Source: JANXQG01 sp963709175
GTDB taxonomy: Bacteria; Planctomycetota; Planctomycetia; Pirellulales; Thermoguttaceae
NCBI GenBank assembly: GCA_963709175.1
Contig: CAVPVK010000008.1
Span: forward strand, 62,001-126,000
Direction of reading: 5' to 3'
Length of the DNA: 64,000 bases
Shown: piece by piece, positions 27,629 to 36,203 of the stretch
Layout of the letters: each line of letters starts with the position of its first letter
Numbering within the stretch: position 1 is the stretch's first letter
The notes under the pieces: generated by a model
Told to the model about the DNA's origin: nothing
The model's database searches: none
The model's input: only the letters and a program-made list of their open reading frames with translations
Program-made: the position numbers and the translations under genes

Positions 27629-29851
27629 ATGTCTACTCGACAATCACTGCTCTCCTTGCTCTGCGGCTTGGTTACCGCGGCGGCCGTCGTTCCGGCCACT
27701 GCCGCGAATACTCCTCCGTTTGTCTCCTCGCCGCTGCGCGGCGGGCCGTTGCAGAAGGCGACGGGCTGCTTCCGCGTCGAAGCCATCTCCAGCGTATGGT
27801 GGCTCATTGATCCCAACGGCCAGCCGACGCTGAGCATTGGCACCGATCACGCGAACTTCGACGTCCATTGGTGCCAGGCCCTTGGCTACGCACCGTACGC
27901 CCGCAATGTCCGGCGACGCTACGGCACAGTGGGCCCCTGGGCCAACGAGGCGACGCGGCGGCTGCGAGAGTGGAACTTCAACGTACTCGGGGCCGGCTGC
28001 TCGCCGGAAACTCGCTACCATGGGCTGGCCCATACCGAGTTCCTCGCCTTCGGCAGCGACTTCTCCTCCATTGCCGCACTGACCCCCAAGACCAATTGGA
28101 CCGGCTGGCCCGACGTCTTCGATCCCCGCTTCGAGACGTTTTGCGAGGCCCGAGCGAGCCAGCGCTGCCATGCCGATGATCCCTGGCTGCTGGGCTATTT
28201 CCTGGACAACGAGTTAGAGTGGTTCGGTAAAAACTACCAGCCCTGGGGACTTGCCGCCGATGCCTGCGGGCTTCCGCCCGCAGCTGCCGGCAAGCAGGCC
28301 CTGGTGACCTCGCTGCGGCGGAGTTTTCACGACAGCCCGGCCGAATTCAACGCCGAGTTTGACGCCCATCTCCGCTCCTTCGACGAGATGTCGGCTACGA
28401 TTCGGCTGCCGCGGCCCAAGACTCGGAAAGCGGAAGATGCCTTGGCGACCTTTGTGGCCGAGGCGGCACGGCGCTATTTCCAGGTAACTACGGCCGCCGT
28501 TCGCCGCCACGACGCCCGGCACTTGATTCTGGGTTGCCGCTTCGCTCACGACGCCCCTGATTCCGCCTGGCAAGCGGCTGGCGCAACCTGCGAACTGGTG
28601 GCCGTGAACGTCTATCCGCGGATCGATCTGATTCACCAGCGAACGGTGGGACTAGAAAAGCACTTGCGGCACTGCTTCGCCCGCTGCGGCAAACCGCTGA
28701 TCGTGACGGAGTGGGGTTTCCCCGCCTTGGACGCCCGCGACAGCCGAGGCCAGCCGCTGCCTTCCGTGCACGGGGCGGGCATGCGCGTCGATAACCAAGC
28801 GCAAAAGGCGGATTGCTACGCCATCATGCAGCGAGATTTGTTCCGTTTGCCGTTCGTCGTCGGCTCGCACTATTTCATGTGGTGCGACGAACCGGCTCCG
28901 GGCATTAGTAAGGCATTTCCCGAAGACAGCAACTATGGGCTGGTAAACGAGAGCGACGAGCCTTATTTGACGCTAGTGGCCACCGCAGAGCACGTCAATG
29001 CTTTGATGCCCGGCCTGCACGAAGGCAAGGTTCGCCCCCAGGACGTATTCCTTGATCTGGCTGCCCCCGTGCCGTGGACCGTGCCGACGGCCGCGCAGCC
29101 CGGTTGGGGCAAATTGCGATTCCAGCGCACGGCGACAGGCTACGTGGTTGAGACCGGGCCCCTGCGGCTGACCAAGAGCGCCGCGGGCGGCGATCTCTTC
29201 GATCGCGTCGCCTGGCGGGCGAGCGACGGCGGCAAGTGGACGGACCTAGGCAGCTATCAGGCCGTACTTCAAGTGCAAAGGCCCGAAGGCAGCACATGGC
29301 CGCATGCTGACCGTGTGACGGGTGTCCGCGTACTCCGCCAGAACGGGCAACAGTTGGCGCTGGAGATCGAGTGTGCCAGTGACCAATCGCCGGCGTGGAA
29401 GGCCGCCTACGTATTGGAATTTGCCGCGGGGCGGGCATGGTTCCGCGGGCATGCAGCCTGGGTGGAGAACGGCGGCGACCGCGCCTGGCAATTGGCAAGC
29501 TATTATCATTATCTCGTGCCGTGCAGCGACCGCGCCGTAGCGGGGCCCGGTGTGCCGAACTATTGGGTGGCGGTGGCGGCCTGGCGGGAGCCAATCGCGG
29601 GTCTCTATTACGGGGCCTTGCCGCCGCAAGACGACGACCGCCTGCAGTGCATCTTCTGGAGAGACGAGGGCCAACGGCCGCATCCCGACTGCCGCCGCAT
29701 CATCCAGTGCGAGTTGAAGCCGGGCCAGCGCTGGACCGCCGCCGCGGATGAGCCCGACGTGGCCGTATTCGTTCTGCGGGAAGTGGCAAAGGGATCGTCT
29801 CCGTGGGCCGCCCTGCTCCGCACGCTGGAGCAGGAGCGGATCGCGAAGTAG
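27629..29851 (+). CDS. Secreted glycoside hydrolase, clan GH-A (agarase-like)
   Basis: A 740-residue secreted enzyme, signal peptide 1-26 (LLCGLVTAAAVVPATAAN). The TIM-barrel carries two acidic residues in the right places for a retaining clan GH-A glycosidase: E195 in LGYFLDNELEWFG (acid/base) and E361 in LIVTEWGFPALD (nucleophile). The arrangement resembles GH50 beta-agarases and their relatives. After the barrel (about residue 460) comes a beta-rich domain of about 280 residues, with no carbohydrate-binding family I can name. The substrate is probably a sulfated or agar-like polysaccharide, but this is inference. The gene follows the intron and ends before a terminator-like hairpin at 29885. 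Confidence 0.78.
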   Translation: MSTRQSLLSLLCGLVTAAAVVPATAANTPPFVSSPLRGGPLQKATGCFRVEAISSVWWLIDPNGQPTLSIGTDHANFDVHWCQALGYAPYARNVRRRYGTVGPWANEATRRLREWNFNVLGAGCSPETRYHGLAHTEFLAFGSDFSSIAALTPKTNWTGWPDVFDPRFETFCEARASQRCHADDPWLLGYFLDNELEWFGKNYQPWGLAADACGLPPAAAGKQALVTSLRRSFHDSPAEFNAEFDAHLRSFDEMSATIRLPRPKTRKAEDALATFVAEAARRYFQVTTAAVRRHDARHLILGCRFAHDAPDSAWQAAGATCELVAVNVYPRIDLIHQRTVGLEKHLRHCFARCGKPLIVTEWGFPALDARDSRGQPLPSVHGAGMRVDNQAQKADCYAIMQRDLFRLPFVVGSHYFMWCDEPAPGISKAFPEDSNYGLVNESDEPYLTLVATAEHVNALMPGLHEGKVRPQDVFLDLAAPVPWTVPTAAQPGWGKLRFQRTATGYVVETGPLRLTKSAAGGDLFDRVAWRASDGGKWTDLGSYQAVLQVQRPEGSTWPHADRVTGVRVLRQNGQQLALEIECASDQSPAWKAAYVLEFAAGRAWFRGHAAWVENGGDRAWQLASYYHYLVPCSDRAVAGPGVPNYWVAVAAWREPIAGLYYGALPPQDDDRLQCIFWRDEGQRPHPDCRRIIQCELKPGQRWTAAADEPDVAVFVLREVAKGSSPWAALLRTLEQERIAK

Positions 29852-29884
29852 TGCGGATCGGCTAGATCGCCCTCCGCTTCTACC

Positions 29885-29955
29885 CCTGCTGGATCTCTCA
29901 GCAGGTGAAAGGACGATTTGCCCTCACACGCTGCCCTCTCCGAGAGGGAGACGGA
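29885..29955. repeat. Composite hairpin repeat (CCTGCTG...CAGCAGG plus CCCTCTCCGAGAGGG)
   Basis: CCTGCTG (29885-29891) pairs with CAGCAGG (29899-29905). About 28 nt later CCCTCTCCGAGAGGG (29934-29948) is a second palindrome. The same two modules in the same order recur at 56081-56185, so this is a dispersed extragenic repeat. Here it may also end transcription of the glycosidase gene. Confidence 0.6.
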
Positions 29956-30115
29956 GATACGGCTTGTAGGGCGTGGTTTCAAAACTTTTACCAATCTATT
30001 ACCAAACGAAAACGCTGCTGCGGTTCCGCCAATGGCGACCAATCTTATAATGGGCGGAATCCTCATGGGCGTCGAGGGTGTGCCATGCCCGGTTTTCGCA
30101 GGAGTTTGTTTGAAA

Positions 30116-31897
30116 ATGCAAATTGAAACCACCAAGTTCGAGACCTCTTCCACATATCCTGACGTTGTCCATCCGGCCGGTTCCAAGGCCCGCGTCCTCT
30201 TGACGAGTGTTTTCGGCCCTTATGCCCAGGACGATGACTATGGCAGCCGCCTCATGAACCCGATGGAGCTTTATCACAACCAGGTGACCCGTACGCAAGG
30301 CCCGTTTTCCTTGCGGATGTTCCATCGCAGTTGGGGAATCATGCTCATTCAGGACAACATCGAGGCCCCTTGCACGCTTCTGGACTTCCCCACCTTCGAT
30401 CGTTTCGTCGAGGAGATCCGTGACCGCCAGTACGACGTGATCGGAATTACCTCGATCATTCCCAACGAAGGCAAGGTGAAGAAGATGTGCGAGCTGATCC
30501 GCCGCTATCAGCCGCAGGCCCAGATTGTCATTGGTGGCCACATCGCTAACGTGCCGAACTTGCGCGAGAAGATCGACGCCGACCACATCGTTCGCGGCGA
30601 GGGGGTCGCCTGGTTCCGCCGCTACCTGGGCGAGGCGACCGACCGGCCTATCCGCCATCCCGTCGTCAATTCGGGCCTGGGCACGCGGAACATGGGAGTG
30701 AAGGTCGACGACGGGCCCGGCAACGTGGCGGCGGCGCTGATTCCCTCGGTCGGTTGCCCGCTGGGCTGCAACTTCTGCTCGACCTCCGCCATGTTCGGCG
30801 GCAAGGGCAAGTGTTACAACTTCTACGCCACGGGCGACGAACTGTTCGACATCATGTGCCAGTTGGAGCGCGAGATGGGCGCCAAATCGTTCTTCTGCAT
30901 GGACGAGAACTTCCTCCTGCACCGCAAGCGGGCGCTCCGCCTGCTGGAATTGATGGAGGAGCACGACAAGGCATGGGCCCTGTACGTCTTCAGCTCGGCG
31001 AACGTCCTGCGGTCGTATAGCATCGATCAACTCGTCCGCCTGGGCGTGTCCTGGGTCTGGATGGGCATCGAGGGCTGTAACAGCCAATACGTCAAGCTGC
31101 AAGGGATCGACACCTTCGAACTGGTCCGCGAGCTGCAGTCGCACGGCATCCGCGTGCTGGGATCGACGATCATCGGGCTGGAGGAGCACACGCCGGAGAA
31201 CATCGACGCAGCCATCGAGCATGCCGCCCGTCACGACACCGATTTTCACCAGTTCATGCTCTATACGCCGATCCCTGGGACGCCGCTGCATGCCGAGCTG
31301 ACGGCAAAGGGCGTTATGAAGGATCCCGCCGAGTTCATCCAGGGCGACATTCATGGACAGTCGATCTTCAACTATCGCCATCCGCACATTCCCGCCGGCA
31401 TGGAGAGCGAGTTCATGGTGCGGGCCTTCGACCGCGACTTCGAGCGGAACGGGCCGAGCACGCTGCGGATCGTCCGCACGACGCTGGCTGGTTGGCGGCG
31501 TTATAAGAATCACCCCGACGCCCGTGTCCGCCGCCGCTTTGCCTGGGAGGCCCGCGAGTTGGCGACGACCTTCTCCGCCGCGACCGCCGGGGCAAAGCTG
31601 TATTACCGCCGCAACCCGGCGATGCGGGCGAAGATGGCCGGCTTGCTCAAGGCGTTGCACGAGGAGTTCGGCTGGAAGTCGCGGCTAATGGCGCTGTTGG
31701 GCGGCCCGTACGTATACTGGAAACTGCGGCGCGAAGAGAAGCGTCTGGCGGCTGGCCAGACCTACGAGCCGCCGACCTTCTACGAGAAGAACGCGGCCTG
31801 CCACGACGCAGCGGCCGATCCTTGTCACTATGTCACCCCGCAGGTTGCACCGCAGGCGACGAAGAGCAAAGGAAAGCACCAGTTGGCAGGCGTGTAA
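30116..31897 (+). CDS. B12-binding domain radical SAM protein
   Basis: A 593-residue cobalamin-dependent radical SAM enzyme. The N-terminal Rossmann region (about 85-175, YDVIGITSIIPNEGKVKKMC and IVIGGHIANVPNL) is the B12-binding fold. The iron-sulfur motif is C214-x3-C218-x2-C221 (GCPLGCNFCSTS). The SAM barrel continues through KSFFCMDENFLLHRKRA and WVWMGIEGCNSQYVKLQG. The C-terminal ~150 residues are Arg-rich and helical. Related enzymes do methylations and ring chemistry in hopanoid, chlorophyll and lipid pathways; the substrate here is unknown. The start is the ATG at 30116 with AGGAG upstream; the frame is open further left but not protein-like. It converges with the UroD-like gene (gap 5 nt). 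Confidence 0.82.
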   Translation: MQIETTKFETSSTYPDVVHPAGSKARVLLTSVFGPYAQDDDYGSRLMNPMELYHNQVTRTQGPFSLRMFHRSWGIMLIQDNIEAPCTLLDFPTFDRFVEEIRDRQYDVIGITSIIPNEGKVKKMCELIRRYQPQAQIVIGGHIANVPNLREKIDADHIVRGEGVAWFRRYLGEATDRPIRHPVVNSGLGTRNMGVKVDDGPGNVAAALIPSVGCPLGCNFCSTSAMFGGKGKCYNFYATGDELFDIMCQLEREMGAKSFFCMDENFLLHRKRALRLLELMEEHDKAWALYVFSSANVLRSYSIDQLVRLGVSWVWMGIEGCNSQYVKLQGIDTFELVRELQSHGIRVLGSTIIGLEEHTPENIDAAIEHAARHDTDFHQFMLYTPIPGTPLHAELTAKGVMKDPAEFIQGDIHGQSIFNYRHPHIPAGMESEFMVRAFDRDFERNGPSTLRIVRTTLAGWRRYKNHPDARVRRRFAWEARELATTFSAATAGAKLYYRRNPAMRAKMAGLLKALHEEFGWKSRLMALLGGPYVYWKLRREEKRLAAGQTYEPPTFYEKNAACHDAAADPCHYVTPQVAPQATKSKGKHQLAGV

Positions 31898-31902
31898 GGG
31901 AG

Positions 31903-33138
31903 CTACCTCACCGCGTCGAACATCGCGATCACGTTCTCCGGCGGGACGTCGGCCAGCACGTTGTGCACCTGCTGGAAGACAAAGCCGCCGGCAGACCCGC
32001 AAGCAGGTGCCCCGAGGATCGCAACCTGGCGACGGACGTGGTCGCGGATGTCCGCTGCCTGGGCCTTGGAAAGCACGAACCGGGTGTCGCAACCACCGCC
32101 CCAGAAAGTGATCTGCTGGCCGAAGTCGGCCTTCAGGCCCGTGGCGTCCATGCCGGCACAAGTTATTTGCACCGGGTTCACCGCGTCCAGCCCAGCCTCG
32201 ATCAAGTCGGGCAACAGCGGCCGAATGCCCCCGCAGGAATGCAGCATCACTTTCACCGGGGCCAGCTCCTTCGCCCGCCGCCAGAGCCGGGCGTGCCGCG
32301 GCATGAACAACTCGCGGTACATGGCCCGCGACATTTGCGGCCCGTTCTGCATCCCGAGGTCGTCGCCGAAGACGATGATGTCGATAAAGGGCCCGACGGC
32401 GGCCAAGAACCGCTCCAAATTCGCCAGGTGGATTTCGACGAGCCGATCGAGAAACTCGCTGGCCCGAGCGGGGTCGGCGGCCATGAGCATGAGGAAATTG
32501 TCGTTGCGGTAGAGGAACTGGCCCGTCTCCAGCAAATTGCCGCCGAAGAGCCCGACGATGGCCCGGTCGGTACGGGTCCGCAAGGCTTGGGCCCCTTCAG
32601 CCAGGAGCCGCGGTCCGTCCGGCCCGGCAACTAGCGGCCCAGGCGGCGACTGGACCGCGCACCACATGTTCTCGGCCAATGCCTCGGGCAGGCGGTCGAA
32701 GTCGTCGTTTTCCAGATAAGGCCAGTAACACTGCTCGAAGTAGATCGCTCCGTCGGGCATTTTGGCCAGCACTCGTCCGCTGGCTGAGCGAATGACCCAC
32801 TCACCCGCTGCTCTTTCCGGCAAGGCCCAGGCAGGCATCTGACAGGGCGACCCATCGGGCAGTACCCAGTCGGCCCAATCCTTGTCTTCCAGGGCGAAGC
32901 CGCGTCCCAATTCGATGGCGTCGACGCCAAAACGGTCCAGCACGTCGTCGTCGATGATCGCCAGTTGCTGCACCGGGTCGTAGACGCGGACCGTCCGCTC
33001 CGGCAGACCCAACGCCTTGCGAAGTTTGCGATAGGCGATCGCCGCAATGCCCGACGAGCGGTGGGCCCCAAAATCGATGGGCACGCGATCGGGCTGGCAG
33101 TGATTCAAGGCAGCGAGGACGCGCTGGCGAGGGGTCAT
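31903..33138 (-). CDS. Uroporphyrinogen decarboxylase-fold protein (methyltransferase type)
   Basis: A 411-residue (alpha/beta)8 protein of the UroD superfamily. The start MTPRQRVLAALNHCQPDRVP (33138, GGAG upstream) and the segments FGGNLLETGQFLYRN, IDIIVFGDDLGMQNGPQMS, VMLHSCGGIRPLLPDLIEAG and GGGCDTRFVLSKAQ match the branch related to MtaA/MtbA corrinoid methyltransferases more than heme-pathway HemE. H and C in HSCGG are the likely zinc ligands. True HemE residues at the N-terminus (R-Q-A-G-R) are not seen, so a role in heme synthesis is unlikely. It is convergent with the radical SAM gene, which also uses a corrinoid; that link is only suggestive. Confidence 0.78.
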   Translation of the reverse strand: MTPRQRVLAALNHCQPDRVPIDFGAHRSSGIAAIAYRKLRKALGLPERTVRVYDPVQQLAIIDDDVLDRFGVDAIELGRGFALEDKDWADWVLPDGSPCQMPAWALPERAAGEWVIRSASGRVLAKMPDGAIYFEQCYWPYLENDDFDRLPEALAENMWCAVQSPPGPLVAGPDGPRLLAEGAQALRTRTDRAIVGLFGGNLLETGQFLYRNDNFLMLMAADPARASEFLDRLVEIHLANLERFLAAVGPFIDIIVFGDDLGMQNGPQMSRAMYRELFMPRHARLWRRAKELAPVKVMLHSCGGIRPLLPDLIEAGLDAVNPVQITCAGMDATGLKADFGQQITFWGGGCDTRFVLSKAQAADIRDHVRRQVAILGAPACGSAGGFVFQQVHNVLADVPPENVIAMFDAVR

Positions 33139-33259
33139 GGCGGGTTCTCCGACAAGCTGATAGGATTGGAGGCGGGAATGTATCCGGCACACTGTGTGTG
33201 ACGGATACCACCCTTATTAAAACCTTCCGCACCGCGGATGCAAGTCCCGGCACGATCTC

Positions 33260-34261
33260 ATGCTCAAATGGCGGCTTATCCTGGGGGCCTCGTTCATCGC
33301 TTTGTTAGTGGTGCTGTGCTGGCTGGACGCCCAGGCCGATCGCCCCGGAATGCAGCCGGGACTGCCCGGCGCAGCCCTCATGCCCGTCCTCCTGTTGCTG
33401 ACGGTGCTGGCCACGCAAGAGGTGCTGCGACTGGCCGCGGCAGCGGGCATCCGCCCGGTGGCATGGCCCATCTATGCGGGCAACGTTCTGCTGGTGCTTG
33501 CCCAGTGGTTTCCCGAGGTCAATCTTTACGTACTGCGACGTCTGGTCCAGCCAGGCACCGAGTTCGGTTACCTTGCCCACGTGCAACTCATCCACGCCAC
33601 CAGCCATTCGGCCTTGTGGGCCATGGCCTTAGCGGTGCTGATGATCTTCGCCGCCGAAATGCAGCGCTATGAACTGCCCGGTGGCACGCTGGTGAAGATT
33701 GCCGTGGGCATATTCGGCCTGGTTTACGTTGGATTGATGTTCACCTTCGCCGTACAAATCCGGCTTTTCTGGGGCGTGGGGGCGCTTGCCGCCTGGATCA
33801 TCTCGGTAAAGATGGGCGACATTGGGGCCTATACGGTCGGCCGGCTCATCGGCCGCACGAAGATGGCGCCCACAATCAGTCCGGGCAAGACCATGGAGGG
33901 GGCCGTGGGGGCGATCGTATTCGCCTTGATCGGCTCGTGGATCGGTTTCCAGGCCACCACGCTTCCCTGGTCTGGCGGTCCAATCACCCTTCCCAGCCTC
34001 GTGCAACTGGCCCCGCCGTACGCAGAGGGAATGCCCGGTACGGCGGGCGGTTGGGTCATTTTCGGCCTGCTGATGGCAGTGGTGGGCATGCTGGGCGACC
34101 TGGCTGAATCGCTGTTGAAACGCGACGTTGGGTGCAAGGACTCCAGCAACTGGCTGCCCGGCTTCGGGGGCGTGCTGGACATCCTTGACTCGCTGCTGCT
34201 CTCGGCGCCCATCGCCTGGCTCTGTTGGTCGATGGGCATCGTCGGCCCGGGCGGCGGCTGA
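33260..34261 (+). CDS. cdsA: Phosphatidate cytidylyltransferase
   Basis: A 333-residue integral membrane enzyme making CDP-diacylglycerol from phosphatidate and CTP, the branch point to phosphatidylglycerol and phosphatidylethanolamine. The CdsA signature near the C-terminus is clear: LLKRDVGCKDSSNWLPGFGG followed by VLDILDSLLLS (consensus S-x-x-K-R-x-x-x-x-K-D-x5-P-G-H/F-G-G-x2-D-x-x-D). Eight or so hydrophobic segments cover the rest, and a TIGAYTVGRLIGRTKMAPTISP-like loop (DIGAYTVGRLIGRTK, ISPGKTMEG) precedes the signature. Length is close to the family norm. It is divergent from the UroD-like gene. The start has no strong ribosome site, but the N-terminus is a good first membrane segment. 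Confidence 0.9.
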   Translation: MLKWRLILGASFIALLVVLCWLDAQADRPGMQPGLPGAALMPVLLLLTVLATQEVLRLAAAAGIRPVAWPIYAGNVLLVLAQWFPEVNLYVLRRLVQPGTEFGYLAHVQLIHATSHSALWAMALAVLMIFAAEMQRYELPGGTLVKIAVGIFGLVYVGLMFTFAVQIRLFWGVGALAAWIISVKMGDIGAYTVGRLIGRTKMAPTISPGKTMEGAVGAIVFALIGSWIGFQATTLPWSGGPITLPSLVQLAPPYAEGMPGTAGGWVIFGLLMAVVGMLGDLAESLLKRDVGCKDSSNWLPGFGGVLDILDSLLLSAPIAWLCWSMGIVGPGGG

Positions 34262-34612
34262 AGCGGTGAACGCGCCGATCCGGGTGGCATGCCTTAAGCC
34301 CGGCAGCGCCCGGCTTAAGGCATGCCAACGGCCTTCCGCCTGTTCCAGGGAATCGAGCCTTTCCGGTCAGGCAATCTATTACGGTCGTAGCGGTTAGCGC
34401 CAAGATGCGGCGTATGCGGGCGAATGGTGATTTTATCAACGTCCCAATCCGCTTTGGGCGAGTAAACTGATGAACCCGCGCAGACGGCAAAAGCTTCGTA
34501 CAGAGAATGGCCCGAAGAAAACGGATGCCGCTCAAAGAAGCCATTAAAGCCATTTGCGGCACATCTGACAACGGAGTCCGATTCCTCACCGGCTTACCAT
34601 GGAGGCAGAATC
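34262..34612. other. Intergenic region upstream of the multiheme cytochrome
   Basis: About 350 nt holding the hairpin at 34286-34326 and presumably the promoter of the cytochrome-barrel pair. The last nucleotides contain GGAGGCAGAATC before the GTG start. No gene is seen. Confidence 0.5.
34286..34326 (+). terminator. Hairpin after cdsA, 15-bp perfect arms
   Basis: GGCATGCCTTAAGCC (34286-34300) is exactly complementary to 34312-34326, with an inner GGC/GCC stem and a 3-nt loop. The arms contain the self-complementary GCATGC and CTTAAG. It starts 25 nt after the cdsA stop, has no T-run, and may be a repeat element doubling as a terminator. Confidence 0.55.
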
Positions 34613-36138
34613 GTGCGAATCGTGACGCACAAGACCACTGAAGCCCGGCAACGGGGCATGACACTTGTTCTACTGGGGGTGCTGGGCCTGGGGTTTGCCT
34701 CATGCCAGTCGCCTCACAATCCCACCGCGCGCAGCGAGGCCCCGCCGCCGCGCCGCGCGGAAACCAACATTGATCCCGGCTGGCCGCATGCCGACAGGCC
34801 CTTCGTGAGGGTGTCGTACCCGGCCGTACACGCCGGCATTCCCAAGCTGGAAGGCGCGGAGTTGGTCAACGACGACGAAATTTGCATGCAGTGCCACGAG
34901 GCCTATGTCAAGTCGTTCCACGACAACGTGCACCGCGTGATCAGTTGCGAGGCCTGTCACGGGCCGGCCAGCCGGCACGTGGAGACCCGCGGCAAAGAGC
35001 CGGGGCTGATCTTCAGCTTCAAGAAGGGCACTAATCCGGTCGTGCGCGCGGAAGTCTGCCTGAAGTGTCACGAGCAGGACCAGTGCCAGCCCGGCGCCCA
35101 GTGGCGGACCTCCAAGCACGCCCAATGCGGCGTGACCTGCGTCGATTGCCACCGCGGCCACTACAACGTGCCGCCGGTAACGCCCGCCGTGACCGAGCCC
35201 AAGGAGGCGCTGGCAGTACCCGCCATGCGAGCGACGCTGGTTTCCTACAACGCGGCCGAGGATGCCAAGAAGAACCTGCCTTCGCTCCGCGGCACCTCGC
35301 ACCACCTGGGGGCGATGGCCCCGGACCTCTGCCTGAAGTGCCACTGCGACATGCGGGACCTGCTCCGCATTGCCGGGCCGCACCAGATCGGCGGGCCCAA
35401 CGGATTCAACTGCACAACCTGTCACGACCCGCACGGCCAGATCCGCGAGTACACCCGCAAGGACCTCTGCCTGACTTGCCACAAGGGCGCGCCACCATGG
35501 CCTGGCACTCCTCGACCCACGAGCGCTATGGCGTGGCCTGCACCGACTGCCACAACCCGCACCCGCACGCCAATGTGCGGCAGATCGTGAACATCACCCA
35601 CACCAACGTGGAGCCGCCCAAGCGGTTGGCTATGTCGGTTCAGGAGCCGGAGGCCTGCTACAAGTGCCACCAGAGGATTTTCGCCATGAACCAACTGCCT
35701 TCGCACCATCCCATCCTGGAAGGCAAGATGGTCTGCTCCGACTGCCACGACCCGCACGGGCAGATGGAGAAGAACCTCAAAGCGGAGACGATCAACTTAC
35801 TCTGCTACAAGTGCCATGCGGAGAAGTCGGGTCCGTTTGCCTATCCGCACCAGCCGGTGAACGAGAACTGCGACATCTGCCACCAGCCGCACGGCACGGT
35901 GGCCAACAACCTGCTGAGGCAGCCGCCAGTGTTCCTCTGCCTGCGCTGCCACACGGGTCACAATCGGCCCACCGCCGCCACCCACATCGGCGGCACGCCG
36001 AACCCGGTTGACAATCTCAATGCGGTACCGGGGTACCGCCCGATCTACTACACCGACTGCACGCAGTGCCACGCCCAGGTCCACGGCAGCGACGTTCCGT
36101 CGCCGTCGACACCGTTCCCAGGGGCGCTGTTCCGCTAA
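34613..36138 (+). CDS. 14-heme c-type cytochrome lipoprotein (MtrA/DmsE-like), one frame break
   Basis: A multiheme electron carrier with 14 CxxCH sites: seven in the first frame (CMQCH, CEACH, CLKCH, CVDCH, CLKCH, CTTCH, CLTCH) and seven after a shift near 35493 (CTDCH, CYKCH, CSDCH, CYKCH, CDICH, CLRCH, CTQCH). One missing base, probably a C in GCGCC-ACC, explains the break. Restored length is about 508 residues. The GTG start has GGAGG 7 nt upstream. The N-terminus (VLLGVLGLGFASC) ends in a lipobox, so the protein is probably anchored by lipid on the periplasmic side or at the outer membrane. Repeated C-x2-C-H-DPHGQ units resemble DmsE/MtrA decahemes. The gene directly after it encodes a large outer-membrane barrel, as in porin-cytochrome complexes. 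Confidence 0.86.
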
Positions 36139-36203
36139 TTGTCTTAACCGCTAAAACCAACCAAAAAAGCCAACCAAACTTAATTTCAAGGGGGGACCTG
36201 GTC

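Noticed and set aside
29852..30115. Cobalamin riboswitch upstream of the radical SAM gene
   Set aside because: Only about 260 nt, occupied by a dispersed repeat; no B12-box-like sequence is visible.
29999..31660. 553-codon minus-strand frame over the radical SAM gene
   Set aside because: The sense strand carries the CxxxCxxC motif and B12 domain; the antisense product is featureless.
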